Of a stretch of DNA of 28,595 bases, positions 1-7,706 are shown in pieces. The number at the start of each line of letters is the position of its first letter. Within the stretch, counting starts at the first letter, position 1. The DNA comes from Verrucomicrobiota bacterium. Its GTDB lineage: Bacteria; Verrucomicrobiota; Verrucomicrobiia; Opitutales; Coraliomargaritaceae. The stretch spans positions 1 to 28,595 of the forward strand of contig JAQCDT010000002.1 in NCBI GenBank assembly GCA_027620575.1, written 5' to 3'. The translations under genes and the position numbers were made by a program. Below the pieces are notes generated by a model. The model was not told the origin of the DNA, did not search any database, and saw only the letters and a program-made list of their open reading frames with translations.

Positions 1-614
1 ACGAGGCATTGTATAAAGAAAAAGATCCATTTCTAATTTCGCCTAAAGTAAAGAACAGTGGGTCGATTAATTTTAAACAAAAAACTTTATTGCGATCTAT
101 TTGTATTTGGCGTGAGTCTGTTGCACGAAAACAAAATTTACCACGCACCTTTATTTTACCGGACGAAGTAGTGATGAGGCTGGTTAAATCGCCTCCTAAA
201 TCAATAGACGCCTTGACGAAGATGAACTTGGGTAAACGCTTTTTAAGAAAGTTTAGCACAAGTTTATGGGAAGCGATCCACCGTGGTCTCCACGAAGCTA
301 TAGCCCCATTAGAAAATGAATTTTCTAACTTTGAAAAAGAAGATGCCTTAGAAGCCCAAGTCGATCTTGCTCTAGCCTACATTAAAGGCTTATCCTTAAA
401 TACCCAAATTGATGCAGGTTTAATAGCGAATCGAGCAAAAGTAACCAGTTTTGTTTACGCTAATTCGCAGGATGAAGTCGGCCTTCAAGACCATCCTTTA
501 AATCAAACTTGGCGTAAAGAATTCTGTGGTCAGTATTTATCAAAATTACTGAAAGGCGATGGTGTCATCCGTGTGGATACAGAAAGTAAAATCCCCACTT
601 ACTCTGAGAAATAG
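1..614 (+). CDS. rnd: Ribonuclease D, C-terminal part (5' end outside window)
   Basis: The reading frame is open from the first complete codon (base 3) to the TAG at 612-614, so this is the 3' part of a gene that begins upstream. No internal start needs to be invoked; the TTG at base 9 is simply a codon. The first about 95 residues look like an HRDC domain, the helical nucleic-acid-binding module of RNase D and RecQ. The typical stretch is LRSICIWRESVARKQNLPRT, followed by a helix pair around IDALTKMNLGKRFLRKF. The remaining about 100 residues fit the RNase D C-terminal region, which has a second helical bundle. The DEDD exonuclease domain would lie off the left edge and cannot be checked. 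RNase D trims tRNA 3' ends in the cytoplasm. The gene converges on rsmI 37 nt away, with no clear terminator between them. Confidence 0.83.
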   Translation, partial: EALYKEKDPFLISPKVKNSGSINFKQKTLLRSICIWRESVARKQNLPRTFILPDEVVMRLVKSPPKSIDALTKMNLGKRFLRKFSTSLWEAIHRGLHEAIAPLENEFSNFEKEDALEAQVDLALAYIKGLSLNTQIDAGLIANRAKVTSFVYANSQDEVGLQDHPLNQTWRKEFCGQYLSKLLKGDGVIRVDTESKIPTYSEK

Positions 615-651
615 TGCCATTGTAATGATCGCATCAACGGACGCTATCGCT

Positions 652-1359
652 TTATAGGGTGAATTTTTGCTTTGCAATCAGTACGACAAACTCTCCCTTT
701 TTACTAGTGCGAGAAAGTTGCTCTAAAACGGATTCTGCGGTGCCTGTAAATACGGTTTCGTGAAGTTTAGTCATCTCTCGGCAAACCGATATAATGCGAT
801 CTTTCCCGAGCGTACTTACAATATCACCAATGCATTTTTCGATGCGATGACAGGACTCATAAATAATAATTGTGTAGGGTGAATCTGAGTGAGCTTCAAA
901 AAATTTCTTTCGTGCCGAGGTTTTCGGAGGAAGGAATCCCTGGTATAAAAATGAGTCAGTGGGTAAGCCAGAAAGGGCTAGGGCATTAATGATGGCGCAC
1001 GCTCCCGGCAATGCCGTGATTGATAGATTGGCTTTACGGCAAGCGCTGATTAGGCGAAAGCCTGGATCGGAGATAGCAGGAGTTCCCGCATCTGACACTA
1101 ATGCGATCGTCTTACCAGATTGAATCTCAGCAACTAATTGTTCCGCCAGAATTTTTTCATTTTCTTCTCGGTAAGAAATGAATGTACCAGATTTTTCTAT
1201 ATTGAGTTTATCGAGTAACTTTCCAGTGACTCGGGTGTCTTCGCAGGCAATAAAATCTGCCGTAGATAAAATTGCTTTAGCTCTTTCTGAAATATCGCCT
1301 AGGTTGCCAATAGGAACTGAGACAATGGATAAACCTCCACTTGAAACATTTTCCGTCAT
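652..1359 (-). CDS. rsmI: 16S rRNA (cytidine1402-2'-O)-methyltransferase RsmI
   Basis: A 235-residue SAM-dependent methyltransferase of the tetrapyrrole-methylase fold that 2'-O-methylates C1402 in the decoding centre of 16S rRNA. Family motifs are clear: LSIVSVPIGNLGDISERA at residues 10-27, then CEDTRVTGKLLD, the SAM-binding stretch LVSDAGTPAISDPGFRL near residue 85, LPGACAIINALALSGLP, and GFLPPK. The near-C-terminal block CREMTKLHETVFTG is typical of RsmI. The length is slightly short because the C-terminal helical extension found in many homologues is missing. The ATG is 6 nt downstream of the lipoprotein stop, so it is probably the last gene of the ilvD-pgi operon. It needs RsmH (N4 methylation of the same base) for the complete m4Cm, but RsmH is not in this window. 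Confidence 0.97.
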   Translation of the reverse strand: MTENVSSGGLSIVSVPIGNLGDISERAKAILSTADFIACEDTRVTGKLLDKLNIEKSGTFISYREENEKILAEQLVAEIQSGKTIALVSDAGTPAISDPGFRLISACRKANLSITALPGACAIINALALSGLPTDSFLYQGFLPPKTSARKKFFEAHSDSPYTIIIYESCHRIEKCIGDIVSTLGKDRIISVCREMTKLHETVFTGTAESVLEQLSRTSKKGEFVVLIAKQKFTL

Positions 1360-1365
1360 CTAAAA

Positions 1366-1518
1366 TTATCCACCGTAATAGGGTGTGTCTCGCTCCCAGT
1401 CAGCAGGGCGGCCCCAAGGTACAGTTTGTTCATCAGGATTGGCAGTCATGCATCCAGTAAGAACCATGCTTGCTATGAGTGCGAATAATGCGATAAGTCC
1501 GAGTAATTTAATTTTCAT
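1366..1518 (-). CDS. Small lipoprotein with PWGRPADWE-type tail (50 aa)
   Basis: A short gene: ATG at 1518, TAA at 1366-1368, 50 residues. It starts MKIKLLGLIALFALIASMVL and then has a canonical lipobox L20-T21-G22-C23, so the mature lipid-anchored peptide would be only 28 residues. The tail is PDEQTVPWGRPADWERD followed by TPYYGG. A tiny lipoprotein with a Pro-Trp...Arg-Pro...Trp-Glu motif resembles unnamed small proteins I associate with Verrucomicrobiota, but I cannot name a family or function. It lies 15 nt after the coiled-coil gene and 6 nt before rsmI on the same strand, which supports real translation. Met24 directly after the lipid-bearing Cys suggests outer-membrane sorting only if Enterobacteria-style Lol rules apply. 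The signal peptide and lipobox are seen; the function is unknown. Confidence 0.75.
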   Translation of the reverse strand: MKIKLLGLIALFALIASMVLTGCMTANPDEQTVPWGRPADWERDTPYYGG

Positions 1519-1533
1519 AGGGTTACATTAATC

Positions 1534-1905
1534 TTATTCTGAAAGATATTTCAATAATTCATTCTTTAATATCAGTATTTCATTATCTTTTTGCTCAATG
1601 ATAATAGCTTGTGAATCATTTTTTTGCTCTAGTTGATTAATCGTGTACTGAAACTGATCATTTGTTGCCTTAAGCTCTGAATACTTGATCTTTTGTTGGG
1701 TGAGTGTTGTCTGTATTGCTTCCTTGTTATTTTGGGCAAGTTGTACCTGCTTTATCATTTCTAAATTTTTCTTCTCATGATAATCAATCGCTAAGACGGC
1801 ATCTTCATATTCTTTGTATAAAGCAGACTTTTTTTTTGATAAATCGTAAAAAAAATAGCTCTGTGCAAAAAGTAAGATCAGTAAAATGGCAACTAGGAGT
1901 TTCAT
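1534..1905 (-). CDS. Membrane-anchored coiled-coil protein, function unknown (123 aa)
   Basis: I do not recognise a family. Residues 1-20 (MKLLVAILLILLFAQSYFFY) form one hydrophobic helix that looks like an uncleaved N-terminal anchor. The rest is almost wholly charged and polar with heptad-like leucine/isoleucine spacing (for example LEQKNDSQAIIIEQKDNEIL), predicting one long coiled coil from about residue 25 to the C-terminus. The topology would be a single-pass protein with the rod in the periplasm. It lies between pgi (15-nt gap) and the small lipoprotein (15-nt gap) on the same strand and is probably co-transcribed with both. A structural envelope role is possible but is only inference. 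Confidence 0.72.
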   Translation of the reverse strand: MKLLVAILLILLFAQSYFFYDLSKKKSALYKEYEDAVLAIDYHEKKNLEMIKQVQLAQNNKEAIQTTLTQQKIKYSELKATNDQFQYTINQLEQKNDSQAIIIEQKDNEILILKNELLKYLSE

Positions 1906-1920
1906 GCAAGCAATGCTATT

Positions 1921-3501
1921 TTATTGTAAATAAAATTCTGCTTCTGTTGGGCAGTTATTTGATGTGATATGGATATTTGAAGCTGAATTGTGAGCCAATC
2001 GGTACAGTATTTTGAAAATTAATTCTTCATTATTTTGCAGTGATGCTTTCTCAGCTATAGCTTCAACCGAAAGAGGTGAGGGTGACTCTTTTTCGAGCAA
2101 TTCATAAATTGTCTGCTTCATCTTAAGAATATTGGTGGCTGCTTTTTTACCAGCTTCAACTCCCGGTTGATGATAGGCATTGATATTAATTAAATGTGCA
2201 TAGAGTCCGACAGCACGCTCAAATAAAGCAATCAACTGTCCGATAGAATGAGCATTCACTTCTTTGATAGTTACCGTGAGGGTTTCTCGATCTTTTTCGT
2301 CAAGTGCCTCTCGTGTGCCTAAGTAAAAGCCGTGTAAATAATCTCCGGTGGAATTACCTGAGTCATCTACCGAAATAGAATCACCCTTTCGATCCTTTAA
2401 TACCTCAATAAAGGTGACGAAGAAATTATGCACACCTTCTCTTAGTTGTTGGACATAAGCATGTTGGTCGGTGGACCCTTTGTTTCCATAAACAGCAATT
2501 CCTTGATTCACCACTTTGCCATCAAGATCCGTTTCCTTACCAAGTGATTCCATAATCAATTGCTGTAAGTATTTGGAAAAAAGTACTAAACGATCTTTAT
2601 ATGGTAGTATGACCATATCTTTGCTCCCTTTTCCTTCAGTGGCGTGATACCAAGAGAGTGCAAGAAGGGCGGCTGGATTTTTTCGAGTTTCTTTGATCCG
2701 TGTCACCGCATCCATCGCTTTTGCTCCATTCAGCAAATCATCTATTTGAATACCTTGAAGTGCAGCTGGCAATAAGCCGACTGTTGCAAGCTCGGAAGTT
2801 CGTCCTCCAACCCAATCCCACATGGGTAATCGATATAACCAATTTTCTTCAACGGCTAATGTGTCTAATTTTGAACCTTCGCCGGTGATAGCGATAGCGT
2901 GTTTTGCAAAATCAAGTCCCGCTTTTGTATAAGCATTTTTTGCTTCAACCATACCGTTTCTTGTTTCTGCGGTGCCACCTGATTTTGAAATAACCACAGA
3001 TAGTGTTTGGCCGAGTTGTCCCTCAAGCCGATCTAAGGTACGATCCATTCCATCAGGATCTGTATTATCAAAATAGAAAGTATTAATTCGGTCGTTCTTT
3101 GGTCCACCGAGGGCATCAGCAACAAATTGAGGTCCGAGGGCGGATCCACCAATACCAATGATCAGCAAATTTTTAAAAGCACCATTTTTGCCGGCACAAG
3201 ACCCAGAATGCACTTTTTCTACAATTGAATGGATCATTTCAAGTGCATCAGTGATGGCTTTTTGTGTTTCGGTATCGGGCGCTAATTCAGCATTTCTTAA
3301 CCAATAGTGACCAACTTGTCTTTCTTCATCAGGGTTAGCAATGCTCCCTGCTTCAAGTGCATCCATTGCATTAAATGCTGATTGCATCTTCGCTTCATTG
3401 GCTTGAAAAAAATCGTTTGAGAAACGGATTCGACTGTAGTCTAGAGCAAAGTCTAATTCGTTTATAGATAAGTAATGTTGTTTAAAAGTGTTCCAACTCA
3501 T
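1921..3501 (-). CDS. pgi: Glucose-6-phosphate isomerase, long form with C-terminal extension
   Basis: A 526-residue cytoplasmic enzyme that interconverts glucose-6-phosphate and fructose-6-phosphate. The sugar-phosphate-binding SIS segments are seen as IIGIGGSALGPQ (114-125) and ISKSGGTAETRNGM (171-184). The substrate-loop VGGRTSEL is at 231-238. The likely catalytic Glu is E318 in MESLGKETD, the ring-opening His is H347 in STDQHAYVQ, and the conserved Lys is K452 in HQPGVEAGKKAA. Beyond about residue 458 lies a 65-70-residue tail (ELLEKESPSPLSVEAIAEKA, then a helix EELIFKILYRLAHN) that looks like a small winged-helix-like domain. A similar tail exists in cyanobacterial-type Pgi, but not in the E. 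coli enzyme. The start ATG lies 17 nt after the ilvD stop, so the two are probably one transcript. Confidence 0.97.
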   Translation of the reverse strand: MSWNTFKQHYLSINELDFALDYSRIRFSNDFFQANEAKMQSAFNAMDALEAGSIANPDEERQVGHYWLRNAELAPDTETQKAITDALEMIHSIVEKVHSGSCAGKNGAFKNLLIIGIGGSALGPQFVADALGGPKNDRINTFYFDNTDPDGMDRTLDRLEGQLGQTLSVVISKSGGTAETRNGMVEAKNAYTKAGLDFAKHAIAITGEGSKLDTLAVEENWLYRLPMWDWVGGRTSELATVGLLPAALQGIQIDDLLNGAKAMDAVTRIKETRKNPAALLALSWYHATEGKGSKDMVILPYKDRLVLFSKYLQQLIMESLGKETDLDGKVVNQGIAVYGNKGSTDQHAYVQQLREGVHNFFVTFIEVLKDRKGDSISVDDSGNSTGDYLHGFYLGTREALDEKDRETLTVTIKEVNAHSIGQLIALFERAVGLYAHLININAYHQPGVEAGKKAATNILKMKQTIYELLEKESPSPLSVEAIAEKASLQNNEELIFKILYRLAHNSASNIHITSNNCPTEAEFYLQ

Positions 3502-3518
3502 AGAGCTTTATATATTGA

Positions 3519-5237
3519 TTAGAGATTTAAATTTTTATCGGTCACTGCACCTTCAGAGGCAGTCGCTACCAGTGCGGCATATTTAGCAAGCACCCCTCGT
3601 AGTTCTTTAGGTGGCAATGGTTGATAGTTTTTCAAGCGTTCGGCGTATTCTTCCTCTGAAATCAAGAGTTCTAGAGAATTTTTCTCAGCATCAATTTCAA
3701 TAAGGTCACCATCTTGGACGATACCGATAGGGCCTCCTTTAGCTGCCTCAGGGGTGATGTGCCCTACATCAAAGCCATGGCTGCCTCCAGAAAAACGTCC
3801 GTCAGTAATTAAAGCAACATCTTGAATCAGTCCTCGTCCTGCGACTGCACTTGTTGGGGAAAGCATTTCCCGCATACCTGGACCACCAACAGGGCCCTCG
3901 TTTCGGATAACAACAACATCACCTTTCACAACATCGCCTTTTAAAATGCCTTCCAGTGCGGTTTCTTCTCCCTCAAAGACTTTGGCAGTTCCTTTAAAAT
4001 ACAGACCTTCTTTGCCTGTGATTTTGCCAACGGCGCCTTCTGGAGCTAAATTGCCTCTTAAAATTCTGAGGTGGGTGCTGTCTTTAATTGGGTCATCCCA
4101 TGGGCGTATGATATCTTGTTCATCTGGATAGCTTCCGTAATGAGCTACGTCTTTTAGAGAGTCAGCTACAGTTTCTCCTGATACAGTTAAGCAATCACCA
4201 TGAATTAAGCCTCGGTCTAAGAGCATTTTCATCATTGGGCGAATACCGCCGATACGAATCAAATGACTCATATGGTATTTCCCGAAAGGTTTAACATCTG
4301 CAAGGAGTGGAATTTTCCTCCCAATACGATCAAAGTCATCGATACTTAACTCGACATTTGCCGAATGTGCAATGGCGAGTAAATGGAGAATAAGGTTGGT
4401 TGAACCACCGAGAGCAAGGCAAGTGGTGATTGCATTTTCAAAAGCTTTTTTCGTCATGATATCACGAGGACGGATATTTTTTTCGAGCAAATTCAGCACC
4501 GCTTTGCCCGCATTTTCGCAATCTTTTTTCTTACTTTCACCAACCGCTGTTTGTGCACTACTACCCGGTAAACTCATACCTAATGCTTCAATAGCACTTG
4601 CCATGGTATTTGCGGTGTACATGCCTCCGCAGGAACCTGGTCCAGGAATTGCACTTTTTTCTACGTCTTTTAAGCCTTCGTCATCTAGGGTTCCTTTTGC
4701 ATGCTTCCCGACCGCTTCAAAAACAGAAACAATATCCATAGGATTACATTTTTCTTTATCGGACTTGGCGAAACCAGGTAAGATCGTACCGCCGTAAACA
4801 AAAACGGATGGGCGATTAAGTCGAGCGATGGCAATCATACATCCAGGCATATTTTTATCACAGCCCCCAATAGCCACGAGTCCGTCAAATCCTTCTGCCG
4901 CGGTGGTTGTTTCGATCGAATCAGCAATCACATCTCGAGAGACTAAGCTGTAACGCATTCCTTGTGTTCCCATGGAAATCCCATCAGAAACCGTTATCGT
5001 GCTGAAATTCACCGCCTTCCCCCCAGCTGTATTGACCCCATTACTTGCATGTTCGGCGAGTTCGCCAAGGTGCATGTTGCAGGGAGTTAAATCACTCGGT
5101 GAACTGGCAATACCAACCTGAGGCTTTTTAAAATCCTCATCTGTAAATCCGACTGCTCTGAGCATAGAGCGGGCAGGGGCACGATCAACGCCATCCACGA
5201 TAGTCGATGAATAATTTCTTGTGTTCGATTCAGACAT
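3519..5237 (-). CDS. ilvD: Dihydroxy-acid dehydratase
   Basis: A 572-residue Fe-S dehydratase for the third step of valine, isoleucine and leucine synthesis; it converts 2,3-dihydroxy-isovalerate and 2,3-dihydroxy-methylvalerate to 2-keto acids. The three cluster-ligand cysteines expected of the IlvD/Edd family are visible: Cys53 in TPCNMHL, Cys126 in GGCDKNMPGC and Cys203 in GPGSCGGMYTANTM. K128 in the same GGCDK motif is the usual carbamylated metal-binding lysine. The C-terminal swivel domain is intact (RNEGPVGGPGMREML; TDGRFSGGSHGFDVGHITPE). The length is normal, with no breaks. The start is the one gene in the window with an SD-like AAGGA, only 3 nt from the ATG. It heads a minus-strand operon with pgi and is divergent from scpB. 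Confidence 0.98.
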   Translation of the reverse strand: MSESNTRNYSSTIVDGVDRAPARSMLRAVGFTDEDFKKPQVGIASSPSDLTPCNMHLGELAEHASNGVNTAGGKAVNFSTITVSDGISMGTQGMRYSLVSRDVIADSIETTTAAEGFDGLVAIGGCDKNMPGCMIAIARLNRPSVFVYGGTILPGFAKSDKEKCNPMDIVSVFEAVGKHAKGTLDDEGLKDVEKSAIPGPGSCGGMYTANTMASAIEALGMSLPGSSAQTAVGESKKKDCENAGKAVLNLLEKNIRPRDIMTKKAFENAITTCLALGGSTNLILHLLAIAHSANVELSIDDFDRIGRKIPLLADVKPFGKYHMSHLIRIGGIRPMMKMLLDRGLIHGDCLTVSGETVADSLKDVAHYGSYPDEQDIIRPWDDPIKDSTHLRILRGNLAPEGAVGKITGKEGLYFKGTAKVFEGEETALEGILKGDVVKGDVVVIRNEGPVGGPGMREMLSPTSAVAGRGLIQDVALITDGRFSGGSHGFDVGHITPEAAKGGPIGIVQDGDLIEIDAEKNSLELLISEEEYAERLKNYQPLPPKELRGVLAKYAALVATASEGAVTDKNLNL

Positions 5238-5271
5238 AGTTCCTTATTTTACTTAATAAATTATTAAACAT
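5230..5271 (-). other. Possible 13-codon upstream ORF overlapping the ilvD start
   Basis: On the minus strand an ATG at 5271 opens a 13-codon frame, MFNNLLSKIRNYV, whose TGA (5232-5230) overlaps ilvD codons 2-3 in another frame. It contains Leu-Leu, Ile and Val, the end products of the ilvD pathway. That is compatible with a leader peptide or with translation coupling into ilvD. No attenuator hairpin lies between it and ilvD, and such short frames occur often by chance in AT-rich DNA. Treat it as a hypothesis only. Confidence 0.18.
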
Positions 5272-5295
5272 AGTTTTAGAACAAATTAAGGTTTC

Positions 5296-5314
5296 AAGGA
5301 CAATATCCTTTTTT
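5296..5314. other. Short hairpin with T-run in the ilvD/scpB divergent region
   Basis: AAGGA, a 5-nt loop CAATA and TCCTT are followed by four more T on the plus strand. On the plus strand it resembles a weak terminator stopping readthrough towards scpB; on the minus strand it lies in the ilvD leader. The stem is only 5 bp and AT-rich, so it may be incidental. A related dyad (AAGGA...TCCTT) occurs at 17018-17033 before the DEAD-box gene. Confidence 0.22.
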
Positions 5315-5355
5315 CTGTTCTTTTTATGATTTTTTGATTTTTATAAATGTGAAAT

Positions 5356-6138
5356 ATGAATCCTAAGTTAAAAAAGATAGTAGAAGCCTTGCTGATATCG
5401 ACCTCTGAACCTTTGACGGTTAAGGATATATTGAAGCTTTTTCGCAAGCATGAAGAACAATTAGTGGATGCAAAAACGACTGAGGATGATGCTATTGAAG
5501 CAGAAGATGAAGACTTAGGGGCGGTCAGCAAAAAAGATTTAGAAGGTGCTTTGCAATCAATCATGGAGGAAGCGGAAGTCGAGGATCTTGCCTATCGCTT
5601 AGTTGATGGACCTAAAGGGTTTTATTTAGCCACTGCTCCACAATTTTCTGATTATATTCGATTATTACGAGCCGAACCTAAGCCGATGAAGCTGACAATG
5701 GCGACTTTAGAGACACTTTCAATTATTGCTTATCGTCAGCCAGTCACCCGAGCGGAGATCGAATCAATCCGTGGTGTGTCAGTGGATAGTCCAGTGAATC
5801 GTTTATTAGAAATTGAGTTGATTGAGGTTGTGGGTCGTGCCGAATTGCCAGGGCGTCCTATCCAATATGGAACAACTGAAAAATTTCTCGAATTTTCAGG
5901 AATTAAAGATTTAGAAGATTTACCCACTTCGGATATTTTAACTAATGTTCAAATTGATGACTTTATGCGTAAAGACAAAGAATCTGACAGTGAGATTTCC
6001 GATGAGGCGGTTGGCTTGGCAAAAGAAACTAAGCCCTCTGAGTTGCCTCTTGAAGAAACTTTCGTTGAAATCGATTGGCAGAAAGAAAATATTGAAAGCG
6101 ATGCCTATTTAGAGAAAACTGAAGAAGAATCCTCATGA
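5356..6138 (+). CDS. scpB: Segregation and condensation protein B
   Basis: A 260-residue ScpB, the kleisin-interacting subunit of the Smc-ScpAB condensin that compacts and helps segregate the chromosome. The N-terminal winged helix begins KKIVEALLISTSEPLTVKDI (residues 5-24), the classic ScpB opening. A second winged helix follows at about 115-190: LSIIAYRQPVTRAEIESIRG, then GVSVDSPVNRLLEIELIEVV and GRPIQYGTTEKFLEFSGI. Residues 40-60 hold an acidic insert rich in Asp/Glu, and the last about 60 residues are a Glu/Asp/Ser-rich, probably disordered tail. Its stop overlaps the pheA start (ATGA), so the two are translationally coupled. ScpA is not in the window. The ATG at 5356 has no Shine-Dalgarno motif. 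Confidence 0.94.
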   Translation: MNPKLKKIVEALLISTSEPLTVKDILKLFRKHEEQLVDAKTTEDDAIEAEDEDLGAVSKKDLEGALQSIMEEAEVEDLAYRLVDGPKGFYLATAPQFSDYIRLLRAEPKPMKLTMATLETLSIIAYRQPVTRAEIESIRGVSVDSPVNRLLEIELIEVVGRAELPGRPIQYGTTEKFLEFSGIKDLEDLPTSDILTNVQIDDFMRKDKESDSEISDEAVGLAKETKPSELPLEETFVEIDWQKENIESDAYLEKTEEESS

Positions 6139-7208
6139 GTAAACACGATTTAGATAAACAAAGAGAGCAAATTGACAAGATTGACGCGGACATTGTCGAG
6201 TCACTCAATCAACGTTTAGCGATTGCTCATGAGATTGGAAAAATTAAACAGGAGTCGGGGGCAGATTTTTATGATCCGGCACGAGAGGCTGAAGTCTTTA
6301 AAAAATTGGCGTCACTCAATAAAGGACCGCTGAATCAATCCGCTCTCAATGCAATCTATCGAGAAGTTATTTCTGCATCGATTGCTTTGGAAAAAGAGCT
6401 ACAGGTCGCTTTTTTGGGACCTGAGGCAACTTATACGCATCAGGCGGTACTGAAAAATTTTGGCGTGAGTTTAAAAGCCACCCCAATGAAAACAATTTCG
6501 GATGTTTTTTCGGCCGTCGAAGCAGGGGATTGTGATTATGGGGTCGTCCCTATTGAAAATTCCACAGAGGGGGCGGTGTTTCATTCGATGGATGAATTAG
6601 TGGAATCTGATTTAAAAATTTGTGCCCAAGTTTACTTGCCTATCGAACATTGCTTAATTGCACAGTCACCTTTGGAAGCGATTAAAGAGGTGCATTCAAA
6701 AGACCAAGCACTAGGGCAGTGCCGTGAGTGGTTGAGACGTAATTTGCCCAATGCGGAATTAGTAGAATCCCACAGTACGGCAAGTGCTGTTGAAATAGCA
6801 GCTAAACGACCTGAGGTAGCTGCGATCGCTAGTTCAATTGCTGCAGAACTGAATAATGTACCTGTTGTTCAAAAAGGTATCCAAGACAATTCTGAGAATG
6901 TCACACGCTTTTTAGTCATAGGCAAAACTGAAGTCCGGCCTTTAGGCGAGGGCAATGATAAAACCAGTTTAGTGATTTCACTTAAAGACCAATCAGGTGC
7001 TTTAGAGAAAGCATTAATGCCTTTTGCAAAACGAGCGATCAATTTATCAAAGATTGAATCACGTCCGAGTCGCAAAAAAGCATGGGACTATTTTTTCTTT
7101 ATTGATCTTATCGGTCATATAGAAGAAGACTTAGTTCAAGAAGCGCTTGAAGAATTAAAAGAGTGTTCTTCATTTGTTAAATGGCTGGGAAGCTATCCGA
7201 ATGTTTAA
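6135..7208 (+). CDS. pheA: Bifunctional chorismate mutase / prephenate dehydratase (P-protein)
   Basis: A 357-residue enzyme that turns chorismate into prephenate and then phenylpyruvate for phenylalanine synthesis. Residues 5-90 are an AroQ-type chorismate mutase (LDKQREQIDKIDADIVESLN; RLAIAHEIGKIK). Residues 91-270 are the prephenate dehydratase domain, with VAFLGPEATYTHQA, VPIENSTEGAV (138-148), STASAVEIA (214-222) and the catalytic-region ENVTRFLVIG (254-263). The C-terminal ACT domain has both phenylalanine-binding signatures, GAL (288-290) and ESRP (308-311), so feedback inhibition by Phe is expected. The usual length and domain order make this a firm call. The start overlaps the scpB stop by 4 nt. 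Confidence 0.97.
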   Translation: MSKHDLDKQREQIDKIDADIVESLNQRLAIAHEIGKIKQESGADFYDPAREAEVFKKLASLNKGPLNQSALNAIYREVISASIALEKELQVAFLGPEATYTHQAVLKNFGVSLKATPMKTISDVFSAVEAGDCDYGVVPIENSTEGAVFHSMDELVESDLKICAQVYLPIEHCLIAQSPLEAIKEVHSKDQALGQCREWLRRNLPNAELVESHSTASAVEIAAKRPEVAAIASSIAAELNNVPVVQKGIQDNSENVTRFLVIGKTEVRPLGEGNDKTSLVISLKDQSGALEKALMPFAKRAINLSKIESRPSRKKAWDYFFFIDLIGHIEEDLVQEALEELKECSSFVKWLGSYPNV

Positions 7209-7223
7209 TTTATAGTTAGCTTT

Positions 7224-7251
7224 TTGACATCTGCACTAACTGATTTATAAT
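7224..7251 (+). promoter_or_regulatory. Near-consensus sigma70-type promoter for panD
   Basis: A perfect TTGACA (7224-7229) and a perfect TATAAT (7246-7251) are separated by 16 nt. Transcription should begin near 7258-7260, only about 6-8 nt before the panD ATG at 7266. The panD mRNA would therefore be leaderless or nearly so. This is the clearest promoter in the window. Its presence suggests panD is transcribed independently of scpB-pheA. Confidence 0.72.
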
Positions 7252-7265
7252 ACTTACTTTCTCAC

Positions 7266-7655
7266 ATGAACATTAATTTATTGAAATCTAAATTATTAAG
7301 AGCCGAGATTACGGATCGGGCATTGCACTACGAAGGTAGCCTTGCCATTGATAGTGCCTTGATGGAAGCGGTTGGCTTGCTTCCCTACGAAAAGATTTTG
7401 GTCGCAAATATTGCAAACGGTGAACGTTTTGAAACCTATGCAATCGAAGCCCCTAAAGGTTCGCACATGATTTCTTTAAATGGAGCCGCTGCCCATAAGG
7501 GGGAAATCGGTGATCGAGTGGTGATTATGTCCTTTGCTCAAGTCGATGCAAAAGAGGCAAAGGACTGGAAGCCCAAAGTTTTAGTGCTTTCCGAGAAAAA
7601 CAGCCAAGTCGTCCGTGCCGACAACGTCCTGATTGCAGAGAACTTAACCATTTAA
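7266..7655 (+). CDS. panD: Aspartate 1-decarboxylase (proenzyme)
   Basis: A 129-residue pyruvoyl enzyme that makes beta-alanine from aspartate for pantothenate and coenzyme A. The self-cleavage site is Gly24-Ser25 in LHYEGSLAIDS, the same numbering as in E. coli PanD; Ser25 becomes the pyruvoyl group. Other family marks are YEKILVANIANGERFETYAI, the LNGAAAHKGEIGDRVVIMSF block, and Tyr near 58. N-terminal residues that bind the substrate carboxylate (K9, and R/T before the site) are present. Length and start are normal. Because the candidate promoter is so close, translation probably starts on a nearly leaderless mRNA. Confidence 0.97.
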   Translation: MNINLLKSKLLRAEITDRALHYEGSLAIDSALMEAVGLLPYEKILVANIANGERFETYAIEAPKGSHMISLNGAAAHKGEIGDRVVIMSFAQVDAKEAKDWKPKVLVLSEKNSQVVRADNVLIAENLTI

Positions 7656-7706
7656 GGGAAGGCCTGATTTTTATCATTTAAACTACATTATAGTTGTTTA
7701 GTTTAT

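Noticed and set aside
4372..4797. A 141-residue open frame opposite ilvD
   Set aside because: It is antisense to a strongly conserved part of ilvD; its length reflects codon constraint on the other strand.
5286..5564. A 92-residue minus-strand open frame over the scpB start
   Set aside because: It is antisense to the conserved scpB N-terminus, low in complexity (Ser/Lys/Phe-rich) and has no motif.
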